This document shows positions 20,678-31,779 of a stretch of DNA of 32,245 nt, piece after piece. The stretch is from contig JAJIRX010000469.1 in assembly GCA_023853785.1 (NCBI GenBank), positions 1 to 32,245 on the forward strand, written 5' to 3'. Position 1 is the first letter of the stretch. Every line of letters starts with the position of its first letter. A program made the translations under genes and the position numbers. The DNA is from Psilocybe azurescens (taxonomy: Eukaryota > Basidiomycota > Agaricomycetes > Agaricales > Agrocybaceae). The notes below the pieces were generated by a model. It was not told the origin of the DNA. It searched no databases and saw only the letters and a list, made by a program, of their open reading frames with translations.

Positions 20678-22710
20678 CTATGGCGCGTCCTCTTCCTCCA
20701 CCACGCTCTCACCCCGCCAATCTGCTCTTCCTGCGCACGGCCTACAACAACACGACCCTCCGGTGTGCTTTGTGGTCCGCGTCTGAGCACCCGCATTCTG
20801 ATTCGCCACCTGCTTGCCCGGACTCGACTCCAGCTGCGACGACCTGCCATGGTCCTTGGTCGACTCGGCCGTGGCGGCTTTCGAGCTGACGCTGCTGCAC
20901 ACGCTGCTCGCGGTGGTGGTGGTGGTGTACACCGAGGACGAGATCGAGCCCTGACGCTTCGACGAGGGGCAGTGTGTCTGCGCACCCAGCCCGTCGTCGC
21001 CGTTGATATAAGCCCGGTCCCGGTCCACGGCGACACCGCTCAACCCCAGCCCGAGTCCCCGCTCCGATCTTTGGCGGCTCCTGCTCCTGCTCTGCAGGCC
21101 AGCTTCCCGCGCGCGCGCAGCACCAGGCGGAGGCGGCTCGAATACCGTGAACGGGCTTTCCCGCGCTTATCCGAGATTTTGACGGGGTTGAACAGCGCGT
21201 CAATGAGGAGCTCTGTTGTCTTTGTGCTGTACGAGAACGGGAGACGCTGCACGTCGAACGCAACGCCCACCTCCTCGAGCACCAGATCCTCCTCCTCAAC
21301 ATCCTCATCGTCCTCGCTCTCGCTTTGCGCAGGTGAACTTTTATTTGAGGCCTTGCGCACCGTCTCTGGCTGTCCGCGGCACTGCGGTCGCGGTGGATTT
21401 GACTCCGAGCAGGTCGACGTCGAGCTCGTCTTGATCGTGGTATGGGCCATAGATATCTAGCGCGCGTGGACGTTTCTTGACGATGTCGCTTTGCAGAAAT
21501 CCAGCGATTCCGTTGAGAATTTCGCCCTTTGCGAGCGGGGAGGCGTGTAATTGGTTTCGCCGCTCACATACGTCATCTCAATCGTAAGCTATAACACATA
21601 AGTATAAGCCCTGATGTGCAACCAAACAGCTGGAGAAACGGGTTTACTCACCTTTAGGGTCGCGTTCGTTTTGCTTTCCTTGAGGAGGTATCTTCTTTCC
21701 ACGCTGCCTTGGCCTACGTATTCGGCGAGGTTCAGGTATACCGCACCCAGACGGGGATTTTGGGGCGATCCACGGGGATCATCAGGGATCACCCGCTGCA
21801 TGACGACGAGTTTTAGAGGACTGGGCTGTATCAGAGATGACTCCCGATCAACATCAAACTTTAGAACCGTATCCAGAGTCTGCGACCAGACAACAGAGTG
21901 ATCTTTTAATTTAAGGAACGGTGTCATGCCGCGAGCGGGGGTAAAGCCAGTTGGGGCAACAACGGCAGCAGGGAGGTTGGGGGTAGATCAGAATTTGCTG
22001 TGGAAGGCGAGGGAGCGATGGTGACAGAAGAGGCGTTGGTCGACGAGGACGATGTGGTCATACCCCAATCGGCAGACAGGTGTTGATGTAAGTTATCTGC
22101 ATGGGACGAGTGGGATGAAACTGACGACGCTGTACAGCTACGGTTCGCCAGTGGAGGGCGGGAGGTGGGCCCTCCGCCACCGATGCTCTTTGCCACCCAG
22201 CGCCAGTGTGTCCGTCTTCCGACACCGAAAGAGAGCTCGGCAAAATATGAGGACTGTGATCGATACTCATCTCCCCAGAGTCTTCGCGTGCCTTTCCCTT
22301 ATCCGACGCCGTCCTCTTCTCAGCCCGAGCCTTTACCCTATCCAACAACCCGGATTTATTCCCCGCAGGGGTCTGCACCCCTTGAACTTCCACCGTACGC
22401 CAAACTCTCCGCTCACAAACGGCACGCTCGATATCTGGTGGATGGTGACCCGGGCACGGAAGTATGTGTGGCGCGGGAGGAGATGGCCGAGCTGTCGAAG
22501 GCCCGGTATCGGTGTGTGAGGAGTGTGAGGGGTATGTGGAGGACGATGCGGGTCGTTCACGCTGAGGGTGCTGCCATTCCCGTTCAACGGTCTAGTAAGA
22601 TACATCCCGTGGCCCGGTCTCGGAGTTGGGGATTTGAGAGTGTCATCAAGAGAAATAAACAAGTTGCGCGGCCCCATCGACCCAGACGGGTGGTTGAATG
22701 CTGGTGCCAT
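20678..22710 (-). CDS. NT-C2 domain protein (EEIG1/EHBP1-type), multiple frameshifts
   Basis: ATG at 22708-22710 (MAPAFNHPSGSMGPRN...). The NT-C2 domain begins YFRARVTIHQISSVPFVSGE and FGVRWKFKG. After a Ser/Pro-rich insert it resumes with FLKLKDHSVVWSQTL, QPSPLKLVVMQR, RLGAVYLNLAEYVGQ and RYLLKESKTNATLK. An intron (GTGAGT...TTATAG, about 21590-21657) precedes LTIEMTYVSGE. The next blocks are AKGEILNGIAGFLQSD and a C-terminal LLIDALFNPVKIS. The last frame, Ser/Thr-rich, ends EEEDAP at 20678. NT-C2 domains bind membranes or small GTPase partners in animal relatives; the fungal role is unknown. The frame changes at four runs, each missing one base: C4 22378-22381, C3 22196-22198, G5 21937-21941, G4 21537-21540. 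More shifts lie between 21450 and 21040 and were not placed. A real gene is likely; the exact protein is uncertain. Confidence 0.8.
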
Positions 22711-24813
22711 TTGAGTGGGGAGGAAGAGGGAGTAAAATGGGATTTTGTCCTGACAAAGAGATTAAGAGGATCGGTGTTGTGGTGTTAGCGTGTGTGTGTG
22801 TGCCAGTGTGCCACGCGTGTAGTGTCTCCGTTCCTCCAGGAGCTTCGTCAGCGCTGAGCGCTGATATCTGATAGCAGATTTTCCGACAGGCCCAATCGAC
22901 TGATTATAAGAGAAAGGGTGAGAAGATCATTCCTGGGTGATGGAAGGAGGAGAGAGAAATGGGGAGACTCTTGTGCTGGTGCCATTCCCCGGACCCTGCA
23001 AGCCATCTCAAATTGGGTCAGGAACAATATTTGATGTGAGACTCCCACGGGCCACGTCGTTGCCGAATCAATGCCGAGAACATATTGTCCGCGCCATATG
23101 GGCATACATACAATAAATTCGCGTTGAAAATAACGAGCAGCTTGAACGTATCGCACTGATAAACTCAGAACAGCCAGCATCATTGACGGAAGATGCGTCA
23201 TTTTACAAATTTACGTTACCTTATTGTACCCTAGACTGGAACGTGTTCGTCATCAGTGTGGGTCAGTGTGGGTCCGAGTAAGAGCCGCTACGCGAAGAAC
23301 GCGGTGCACGAAGAGAATGTGTAATGTCCATGTTTTACCGCTTTCAGAGACTATGAATATGACAAATTTAAGGCAAGTTGAGGGCCGACAAATGAAACCT
23401 GTTGCAGACCACGCATCAATACTAAGCACACCGAAGTCAGAGTTGTAATTTATCAACAATAGGCGGACATTCAAACACATGCCAAACACAGACCAGTTGA
23501 TTGGTGTTTCCCAAAGTTTTACTGAGCCTGGGTACTGAAATTGACTCGGGCCTGGGTTTACGCATTTTCAGCAAGAGATCATTTTGACAGTCAACGTCTG
23601 GGCCAGACTGTGTAACAATCCAACAGATTGAGAGGCACGCTGTACCCAAAGGTGTCCTGAGATAAGTAAATAGTAGAAGATTAAAAAGTGCAAGCAGAAC
23701 TACCTTCCTGGATAGACCTATACGTGTTATTGTGGATAATCAAATCAGAAGCATGTATAACAAATGAAACATTCAAATATATGCGCACCTAGCATATAGT
23801 TAGGCGATGCTTTGGCATTGCAGCTGAAAAGATTGCACAAACATCGGACTTCACATCGGTTGTGCTCTACTGTAGTCATCTGACGTGATCAGCTTTATAC
23901 CGGCCGAGTGTATGCGCATGAAGGGCAGTCAAAACTCCGGAATCCAAGTAGCAGTATCAAACACTAAAGGGAAGAAGTAGGAGGGAGCAAACAAGAGAGA
24001 GGTGGGGGAATCTAGAGGCCCAGGCGCCCAAGGCGTATATTTCTGAATATAATTACTGGTAGATATTCCTTATCCGTACATGAGTTGGGCTCTCATCGCA
24101 GTCAACTATGTAATTGAAGCTCCGAAATTTTCGACCGGTGTTCTCCGCAACTTTTTCTTAAACTTGAACGTCCTGTATAGTCGAACGTTTCTCAATGGAG
24201 CTAATCTTGTGTGGAAGGCGTAGTGAAATCCCTAGACTGTCTCATGCAGGGAAAAATTCACAGAAGTCCGGACTTGGTCCGGACGACTCGAAATCGCCTT
24301 TTCTCCGGTTCCGATTTCCCACTTGGTTTCCCAAATGCTCAGTCCTTTGGCGGCCCCAGAACCTTCTCATCTCGCTTTCTCGCGGCGTAACGTGTTCAAA
24401 ATCGCGTCGCCCCTCTCGTTTTGGTCCATTTCATGACCTGATCTCTCGGTCACCTCGACCTGCCGCCAAAGTTGCGCCAAGACCTCCGCACCCACAAAGA
24501 ATTCGTGTCCCACGGATTCTTTGCCTTATCTAATCTGACTTTCCACCTCCTCTTCATTCCACTCCCTTCCTCTAAAAGGAACTTTTCGAACGGCCAATGG
24601 CTTATCCAATCATTCTTCGCCGATTCCAGGTCTTTGTGGGTGGAAGTTCTGACACTGTTGCTGAGTTTTTGATACCGGCAGAGGCCGAAGTGTGGTTACA
24701 ATTTGGTTGAGCTTATCGATCCATCATTCACGTTTATTACTGTGTCTCCCAACCAGGCAAACCTCCAGGCCCCAGGCTCCATTTGTCGCGTATTTTATTT
24801 AACTTCTATTACG
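22711..24813. other. 2.1 kb divergent intergenic region
   Basis: Lies between the starts of the NT-C2 gene (-) and the F-box gene (+). A (GT)n tract sits at about 22790-22802. Frames at 22848-23201 (-) and 24195-24533 (+) exceed 110 codons but show no known domain, no splice logic and no start context. They are not annotated as genes. Confidence 0.45.
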
Positions 24814-24870
24814 GTATGCGATCAGCATCCATTAGTTCTTATAATTCATTCCTTAACGTATTTCATCTAG
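24814..24870 (+). other. Intron in the 5' leader of the F-box gene
   Basis: GTATGCG donor at 24814, CTTAAC branch-like motif near 24854 and TTTCATCTAG acceptor ending at 24870, 57 bp. The first ATG after it (24879) opens the F-box frame, so the intron lies in the untranslated leader. Confidence 0.6.
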
Positions 24871-24878
24871 GTACAGAG

Positions 24879-26539
24879 ATGAACACTGTTCACAACGTTG
24901 GGCTCGACTCGGACCCGGAAACCCCTTCACCGCCGATATCACGCCTCGACTCCGACTTGTTGTGGCTGATATTTATGAAAATCACAGAGTCCAGCCTAAC
25001 AGAAATCCCTTTGATCACAACGCGCTTCTGCTCACAAGTATGTCAGCAATGGCGCAGCTTAATCCTCAACATGCCGACCATATGGGGAGACTCATCCACC
25101 TGGACTCTATCTTCAGATGTCATTACGAGTGGGCAATGGAAGTTCTAACGAGATCCGGATCGGCTTCGCTTTGGGTGTATGGAACAATCCCCTGGGAGGA
25201 GCAGTATATGGCATCCGGGCTATTGAGCGAGTATTGGACAAGAATACAAAGACTGACAGTGATTGTTGACGCCAGTCTCTTCCTTGGAGAAATGGACCCT
25301 GACACTTTTTCGTATGGCGAGGGCATAATCCAATACTGGGAGGTTTTTCAGCGTCCGGCACCCCAGCTTGAGGTGTTTACAATGCAATACAACGAAAGCA
25401 GTTCCAGCGTTACTTCCATTAATCCCAAAACTGTATGCTTATTCAATAACGACGCCCCTGTATTAAAGGAACTTGCAATTGTCGGAATGAAATACGCACA
25501 AAGTGGCCCATGGATATCGAAGCTCCGAAGCTTGACCTTGACCCATCTCTTCCAAATCCCCCAGATCTTCACTATTCTCTCATCCATACGACTCCTCGAA
25601 AGTCTTAAGATAGTTGGCACCTCAAGCAAGGAAGGGATATACGCGGATCTTCCAGTACTAAAACTTCCTAAGCTCACCCAATTGAGCTTGAGTGGCAACT
25701 ATTGGGTCATCCTTCCACTGATTGACCGCATCGTTCCTCAAGCTGGGTGCTCCTTGCACCTTTTCCTAGAAACAATGAAGAGGTGGACGTTTAACCCTGC
25801 AGATATTACGATGTTGGAACGAGAGCACCTGGAGCTTATACAGCGCAAAGCTACAGAATACCTGCAGCGGTATCTTCTTGCGCATCCCGCTACAAGACTA
25901 TCAATTGATGTTCAAGACGAATATGTCCACTTGTCCGATTTGAGCCACACCGTTGGGCAGGATTCGGCTTTCACAGTCGACGGGGTATTCAACAAGGATT
26001 CCGGTCCTTCTATCATCGAGCAAATATCCAGGCACGAATATCTCTCCAGCGTCAACAAGATGTCATTACACCTTAACGTTACACCACCTCATTCTTCTTG
26101 TCTATCTGGCCTTCCCTTGTCCCTGCGCTCTCTCTCAGAGCTTGAAACAAGTGAAAATACGCTCAAATACCTTATCAATCAAGAATCACGGACTGACAGC
26201 GTGTTCCCTGTTCTGCGCACACTAAAGCTTACGCACTTATATCCGGCCAAATCTCAATCGCGGAATATATGGAATTTCCTGAAACAGCAAATTGGTGGCG
26301 GATCTCCAATTACAGTCTTGGACTTTACACTTCTGCCATATCACCTACTCTACGATATGGAGTATTTGGATAGTATACCTGGGTTGACAATGGTAAAATG
26401 GCTACTACCAGGGACTGGACCTGTGCAGTACGAGTGCGGGAGTGGAAAACCAACAAATCTCTGTTTCAAGAACACCTCGAAGACTAAACAACAACGTGTT
26501 GATTTTGAGGAAGAAGTAGATGAATGGTATAGATACTAG
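24879..26539 (+). CDS. F-box protein with leucine-rich C-terminus (one frameshift)
   Basis: ATG 24879 gives MNTVHNVGLDSDPETPSPP. The F-box follows at residues ~20-70: ISRLDSDLLWLIFMKI, then VCQQWRSLILNMPTIWG. At the G4 run 25084-25087 the frame breaks. The frame one base behind it continues RLIHLDSIFRCHYEWAMEVL and TRSGSASLWV, the expected basidiomycete continuation, and stays open to TAG 26537-26539 through irregular LRR-like repeats (LKELAIVGM, LRSLTLTHLF, LESLKIVGTS, LTQLSLSGNY). With one extra G it is 553 residues in a single coding exon. F-box proteins recruit targets to SCF ubiquitin ligases via Skp1, and the LRR part would select the target. The family is greatly expanded in Agaricomycetes, so the target cannot be guessed. 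Confidence 0.88.
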
Positions 26540-26825
26540 CACCTTGTTGAATATTATGTGATTTAATATGTAAGCGACCAAAGACAACACGGTCAGATCT
26601 TCGTATACCTTCCCATAAATAACATGAGTACAAGTCGAGAAGTGAAGTGAATCCGTGAAGGTGCAGTGGTGCGATGATTGCAGTCAAGTATTTAACTGTA
26701 CTTCGACTATATGACGAAGAAAATGCATGGCATGAGCAAGAAGCATGGCGCTATCAATATTATTTGACAAAGAGAACGACTGCCGTCCCTTCGCGTGAAA
26801 AATGATCGAAGGGTGTCCGTAAATC
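26540..26825. other. Convergent intergenic region
   Basis: About 0.3 kb between the 3' ends of the F-box gene and the RhoGEF gene. AT-rich; no gene or repeat seen. Confidence 0.5.
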
Positions 26826-28245
26826 TTACGTTGTAAGCACAGTGACCATTTCCCCATCCTCATCCTCGTATCTCACCCGCAACGGGGCTTCTTTGACTGC
26901 GCATGGGGCATACAGACGGGTTTTGACTGAAAGTTTATGGTACAATTCGTCGTACAGGATTTTCGTAGGAACCGTTATCATAAAAGAATGCTCTTTGAAG
27001 TGCACCTTCAGTTCTGAGGATGGTATTGGGATAGATGAGGGTCTTGACGCGTGGAAGTGTGCAGGAGAGGGACAGTCCGAGTCGAGCTTTGAAACAAAGT
27101 GACTTCTTAGAGTTCCGTGTCCAGACGTTCATCGCTTTCTTTTGACAATGCTTCCAAACACTGGTTAACAGTCTTTTCCCAAGATAGGGTCTGATCTTCG
27201 TGTTTAGAGATTACAACGAAGCTGTTATTGTAATCGTCTTGTTCTTTCCAACAAACGGTGAGTGGGTAATCGCGATATTCCCAGCCTAAGAGAAAAACAT
27301 GAAAACATGAGAGAGGCTCATTTTACGAGGAAAGAACTAACGGCTAGAGGATTAATAGCTGGAGACAGTCTTCGCGGTAGTCTTCGGGGTGCTTTCGCAG
27401 AAAAGAATGTCATGTTCGAATAGGAATACATAGTTGTCCTGATCCATCTCGAGGCGGCTTATCATACAGAAGTCCTCTTCGACTTGATAGTAATCATCAA
27501 TATCGAGCCTGGTGACCGTAAAATGATCGTCGGAGTAGGGACGTTTGAAAGGTCTCTTTAGAGTAATCCTTCCAATTATAAACTCTGGATTGCAGTTTCT
27601 TGATAATTTGCTCGTTTTCGGAGCAAACAAGAGCCTTGTTGACATGGTCGACCACGCGTTTTGATGCTTCGAGGCTATGACTCAGCTCATCACGGTAAAG
27701 ATATGTCGAAGATGGAAGATATACCTTCAGTGGAAACTAAAAGTGACAGAAGGTAATGACTAAGCGTCAGGTTTTCTGTCTTGCTCCGATCATAGATCAT
27801 ACTACAGGGAAGAGACGTACCCCTAAAAGAAGGGGATACTTGCATATACGCGACACTAGCCTCACGATAAAGGAGAGAAGCTCGCTACTAACACTGATCA
27901 AGTAATTCAGGGACCAAGGATCGAGAAGACCTGAAGCTGATAGAGCATTGGTATATGTCTAGGTAGAGTCAGTGATTTTCACAGAAATATGCCTCGCAAA
28001 TACTTGCCAGCATAACTTCCAGATCGTGCACGTACTTCCGTTCAAACACTAATTCCCGCATGATGCAAAACAGATGGTTGACCATCAATACGACTTGACT
28101 GTGTGAGTTTTCAGTCGCCTGCATAGAGCCCATGCCGTACGTAAGCTACAATAGCGTGGAACTTACCGCATGTGGCAGGAGTACTTATCCTGACTGCGAG
28201 AGTATCGATAGTTTCGTCCTGGTACACGGAATATATATGGGTAGT
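26826..28245 (-). CDS. Cdc24-like RhoGEF (DH-PH-PB1), shortened and disturbed
   Basis: Minus-strand exons carry, in order, the first DH helix (MRELVFERKYVHDLEVML, about 28060-28008), the DH core SRICKYPLLLG (about 27812), the last DH helix EASKRVVDHVNKAL (about 27660), and the PH start RVYNWKDYSKETF. Then come DDHFTVTRLD, DNYVFLFEHDILFCES, the PH C-terminal part YPLTVCWKEQDD with the conserved Trp in SWEKTVNQCLEAL (about 27140), and a C-terminal PB1 domain (KVHFKEHSFMITVP ... LRVRYEDEDGEMVTV) ending TAA 26826-26828. This is the Cdc24 order: activator of Cdc42 in polarity, with PB1 binding a scaffold. Oddities are about 70 DH residues missing between the first helix and SRICKYP, no N-terminal calponin-like domain, an in-frame TAA (27352-27354), two frame changes and a probable GC-AG intron (27959-28007). 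It may be a shortened paralogue or a pseudogene. The 5' limit is approximate. Confidence 0.72.
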
Positions 28246-28740
28246 GAAGTTTAAGTACTGAACAGACAGGTGTAAATGCTAGCTATTCACTGGGGATTTG
28301 TATCTACAACATCCCTGTATTGATACTGTACTGTGAAGTTCTAGAACTACTGAATAGGGTCTAAATAAAAGAGGGTAAATTAAGTGTTCATGTGGACTTG
28401 GTGCAAGGAATGGTTTCAGGTAGAAGAAACAGCATGGATGGGAACACAGGAAAAGACATAACTTGTGTATCAGTCGGCGGAATGGAATGAAGTCGGAATA
28501 AAGAGATAAGATAAAAAAGAGGATAATCTTATGGTGAGAGAACAAACCGGATTGTCACACGTGACACTGCAGAATGCCTTTTAATTTCAAGCCTCGTGGA
28601 AATTGTTCGGTTCCTGCCGATCCCGCATAAGTCGAAAACGCCGTGGTCCAAGCGATTGTCTAAAAATTCGGCAATATGGAAGGGCCGCAGCAGTTGGTTC
28701 TTTACCTTCTTACCAGGTGCTATCATCAAGTTTGCGAGCA
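28246..28740. promoter_or_regulatory. Divergent promoter region, RhoGEF / Zn2Cys6 regulator
   Basis: About 0.5 kb between the oppositely transcribed RhoGEF and zinc-cluster genes. No other gene is seen, and the frames at 28279-28545 and 28603-28914 are shadows. No specific binding site could be identified. Promoter activity is inferred from position only. Confidence 0.4.
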
Positions 28741-31651
28741 ATGTTGGCCAATACGCCACCATCTGACTCCCCATCGCCTTCAGACGGACAGAAGCCTATA
28801 AAGAGACGCTTGCAGGAGCATGCGAAGAATGCAGGAGAAGGAAGAGTGAGTACAGTCAACGAATATATCTATGAAGATGTTGGCTTATTTTGCGATCAAT
28901 CAAGTCAAATGTAACCTTGCTATCTGTTCCATGGATAGATTCTATCTCATAGACTTTCTCCACCAGGTGACAGCGCCAAAAGACCAGGGAGGATCTGTAC
29001 GTCTTGCGAAGCCTCCAACATTGAATGCTCCTCTGTCCCTCCTCAGGTATCAAAATAGCGCTTAGAAAATGACCCAATGAGCTGATTAATATCTTCAGAG
29101 ACCCCAAATACGCAAGCAGCAAGCGTGAGGACCTAATGTTCCATTTTAACACCCGTGCTGACGCTTGGTTCATGCAGATATATTCGCATACTGGAGGCGA
29201 GAGTAAAGAGATTAGAGAGTTATATACAGGCGGTATAGTATCTCGTCGACCACGATACATATTTATGTTCTTACGAGATTTTTACATAGCTATATCCAGG
29301 GGAAGAGGTGGACCAAATTATAAGCCGGCCACCAAACGCTGAGCGTGCCAGTCAAAGCTCGTTCAAATTCCGCAACCCAGTATTGTCCGACGTGTGTTTA
29401 GAACCTTCAAGCTCCACTGAACCCGAAGACAATTTGGACTTCCCAGAAGATGATGATGATCTCGCACATGTGGCGTTAACTGAGCACATAAGTCGGCTAT
29501 CTTTAGGACCTTCACAAAAGACTCGATTTTTGGTCAGGCCAGGTAAGGTGTTCTGAATCGACCATGGATTCAATAGGCTGACGTATTGCCCATAGTCCAT
29601 TCATGATCGCCAAGCATGCCTCAACAATCAGAAGTAAAATAACTGGTGTACCCGATACTGGTCTGGATCCAGGCGGATATAAACGACCGATTTTCTGGGA
29701 CATGAGCCCGGTATGTTTGTTTAATAAACAATCCAAAATTGCTCAACGAATGGGTTCCTCGTAGTGGGAGTCGAAATATGTGAACTCATCGGAAACATCA
29801 TATGTGTATCCTGACTACGAACTTCTCATGAACCTGGTGACTTTATATTTTGAGAAAACAAACAGTCTTATCCCTCTTCTCCACGCACCAACGTTTCTGA
29901 GGTTATTAGCGTCTGGACGGCATTATTGGGACGCATCGTTTGGAATGACCGTGCTTCTGGTTTGCGCTATTGGATCAAGGTATTCTGATGATCCTCGTGT
30001 GATCAGTGAAATGGATGCCGGTGCTCCTGGCTTGTCCTCTGGGTGGCATTACTTCAGCCAGGTTCCGGTGCACCGAAAGATTCTGCTCTTGAAGACTAGT
30101 GTTTACGATCTTCAATATTATTTTGTGGGTCGGAATCTCCAACCATTTGATATGCGCTAATTTAAGATAGCTTGCCGCCTTGTATCTCCATGGTACTTCC
30201 ATGGCCCCGGCCGTCTGCAATATTGTCGGAATTGGGCTTCGATATGCTTTGGACTTGGGTATACATAGACGACGAGGAGAAAGTCGGCCAACTGCAGAAG
30301 ACGAACTTTTGAAACGCGCCTTCTGGTTGGTTTCACATAATATGCCCCTTAGTTAAGGTCACATTTTGACGCATTACTAATTTTCAGGGCGCTATTCTGT
30401 TTTGACCAGATCAATAATTCGTACTTTGGTCGGCCTTCTGGGGTTGCACACGATGCGTGAGTCATTATGCAGCTTTTATTTTCCTTCATCGTACTAATGA
30501 CGTGGACAGATTTGACGTGGAGTATCCCATTGAATGCGATGATGAGTATTGGGAGCACGAAGATCCTGGACGAGCCTTCCAGCAACCACCTGGAAAGCCA
30601 TCTTCTATCACCAGTTTCGTATGCTTCATCAAACTCTGCGAAATACTCGGACTTGCCTCAAGGATGCTGTACACTACGACTAAAAATCTAAAATTCAATC
30701 GGGCTCTCTTGGCCACGACTGGGAGGCACAAACAGTAGCCGAACTCGACTCGTCAATGAACAAGTGGAAGGATTCCCTCCCAGAACACCGTACGCCAAAT
30801 ATCCTTTTATCCTCAGCTCTACTTACCAATTATTCCGCCGCAGTTATCTGGGACCCACAAAGACAGGACGACCTCCTCTTCCAACAGTCTGCAAATCTTC
30901 ACGCTACGTTCTATTACGTACAGATCCAAGTGCACCGACCTTTCATGACCAAAAATCTCCTATGTCCTTCTCTTCTCTCGCGATGTGCACATATGCTGCC
31001 AGATCTTGTGCTAGTATTCAAGAGGCAGCTATGCTGCGAGACCTTCGTGTTCTCCCTAATACAATGGTGGGCTTCCTTTGAATATCATTCGCTTTTGATG
31101 CTGCGTAGCTCTGACAAATGTTACAGTTCAGCACATTTACTGCAGCAATCATCACGATCCTGTTCCTATGGGGCAGCCAACGACCAGGATATGTGGGCGA
31201 TCCTCAAAAGATATGGAAAATCTTCTGAAATGTGTCAATGTGCTTAGTGAATGCGAGAAAAGGTCAGTCAAAGCATCTCATTCCCTGTCAGATTATCTTA
31301 CAGATTATTAGGTGGCATTCCGCTGGATCGCTTGTGTAATGTTCTCCCAAACCTACAATGTTTATCATTACTTACACGCTTCGCTATAGTGACATCTTAA
31401 AAGACGCTGGAGCATTAAGGCGACATCAGCCTACGACAAACACATCCATCCAGGACACGGAACTTGGAACAGAGAATCCCATCCAGATGCCCTCTTTCGC
31501 TGCTGGTGATAACCTCTCCTCTATGTTCGTTGCAGACCCGAACTTGGGGGATGACGACTGGGACTTTTATAAACTATTACTATCGCAAATGGATCCATCT
31601 TCAGGATTTAGCGTATTTAACAACCCCCAAACATACAATGGGTATATGTGA
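28741..31651 (+). CDS. Zn2Cys6 (Fungal_trans) transcription factor, five frameshift sites
   Basis: Fifteen exons: 28741-28845, 28905-28910 (6 nt), 28967-29046, 29099-29124, 29178-29232, 29290-29542, 29596-29710, 29765-30124, 30171-30325, 30388-30456, 30510-30789, 30844-31066, 31127-31262, 31312-31335, 31390-31651. The zinc cluster is CEECRRRKIKC / DSAKRPGRICTSCEASNIEC (CX2CX6CX9CX2CX6C), followed by a coiled-coil (YIRILEARVKRLESYIQ). Then comes the Fungal_trans domain: SLIPLLHAPTFLRLL, FGMTVLLVCAIGSRYSDDPR, LYLHGTSMAPAVCNIVGIGL, FGRPSGVAHDAFDVEYPIEC and DDEYWEH. The end is acidic (DDDWDFYKLLL). Frames break at five runs, each lacking one base: GG 28815, T5 29527, GG 30711, A5 30951, A4 31206. 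With five added bases the exons total 2154 nt, 717 residues. It is a nuclear DNA-binding regulator with unknown targets; the adjoining amidase is a conceivable but unsupported target. Confidence 0.92.
28905..28910 (+). other. 6-nt microexon of the zinc-cluster gene
   Basis: TCAAAT lies between a 59-bp intron (GTGAGT...TCAAG, 28846-28904) and a 56-bp intron (GTAACC...CACCAG, 28911-28966). Joined in phase it encodes the IK and the first base of the third zinc-binding Cys. Skipping it keeps the reading frame but removes that Cys, so the motif demands its inclusion. Confidence 0.7.
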
Positions 31652-31779
31652 ACGATCTTATTGCCGAGGTGAGCTCCGCTAGCCAGCTTGTGCGGGTTTA
31701 ACTTGCTAGCTATGAGGAGCATAGAAACTTGGAAATTGTTATTTATGCTTTTATAGCATGTATGTAAGCAGTAGTCCGT

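Noticed and set aside
20657..21460. 267-codon plus-strand frame and the 188-codon His-rich minus-strand frame at 20742-21308
   Set aside because: Both are shadows of the Ser/Thr-rich and acidic C-terminal half of the NT-C2 gene in GC-rich sequence; compositions are low-complexity arginine, proline or histidine runs.
22848..24533. Open frames of 112-117 codons in the divergent intergenic region
   Set aside because: No domain, no splice signals joining further exons, and lengths expected by chance at this GC content.
15746..31209. Programmed ribosomal frameshifting as the cause of the shifts
   Set aside because: The sites differ in base (A, T, G, C), are as short as GG, lack common slippery heptamers, and one affects splice phase rather than translation.
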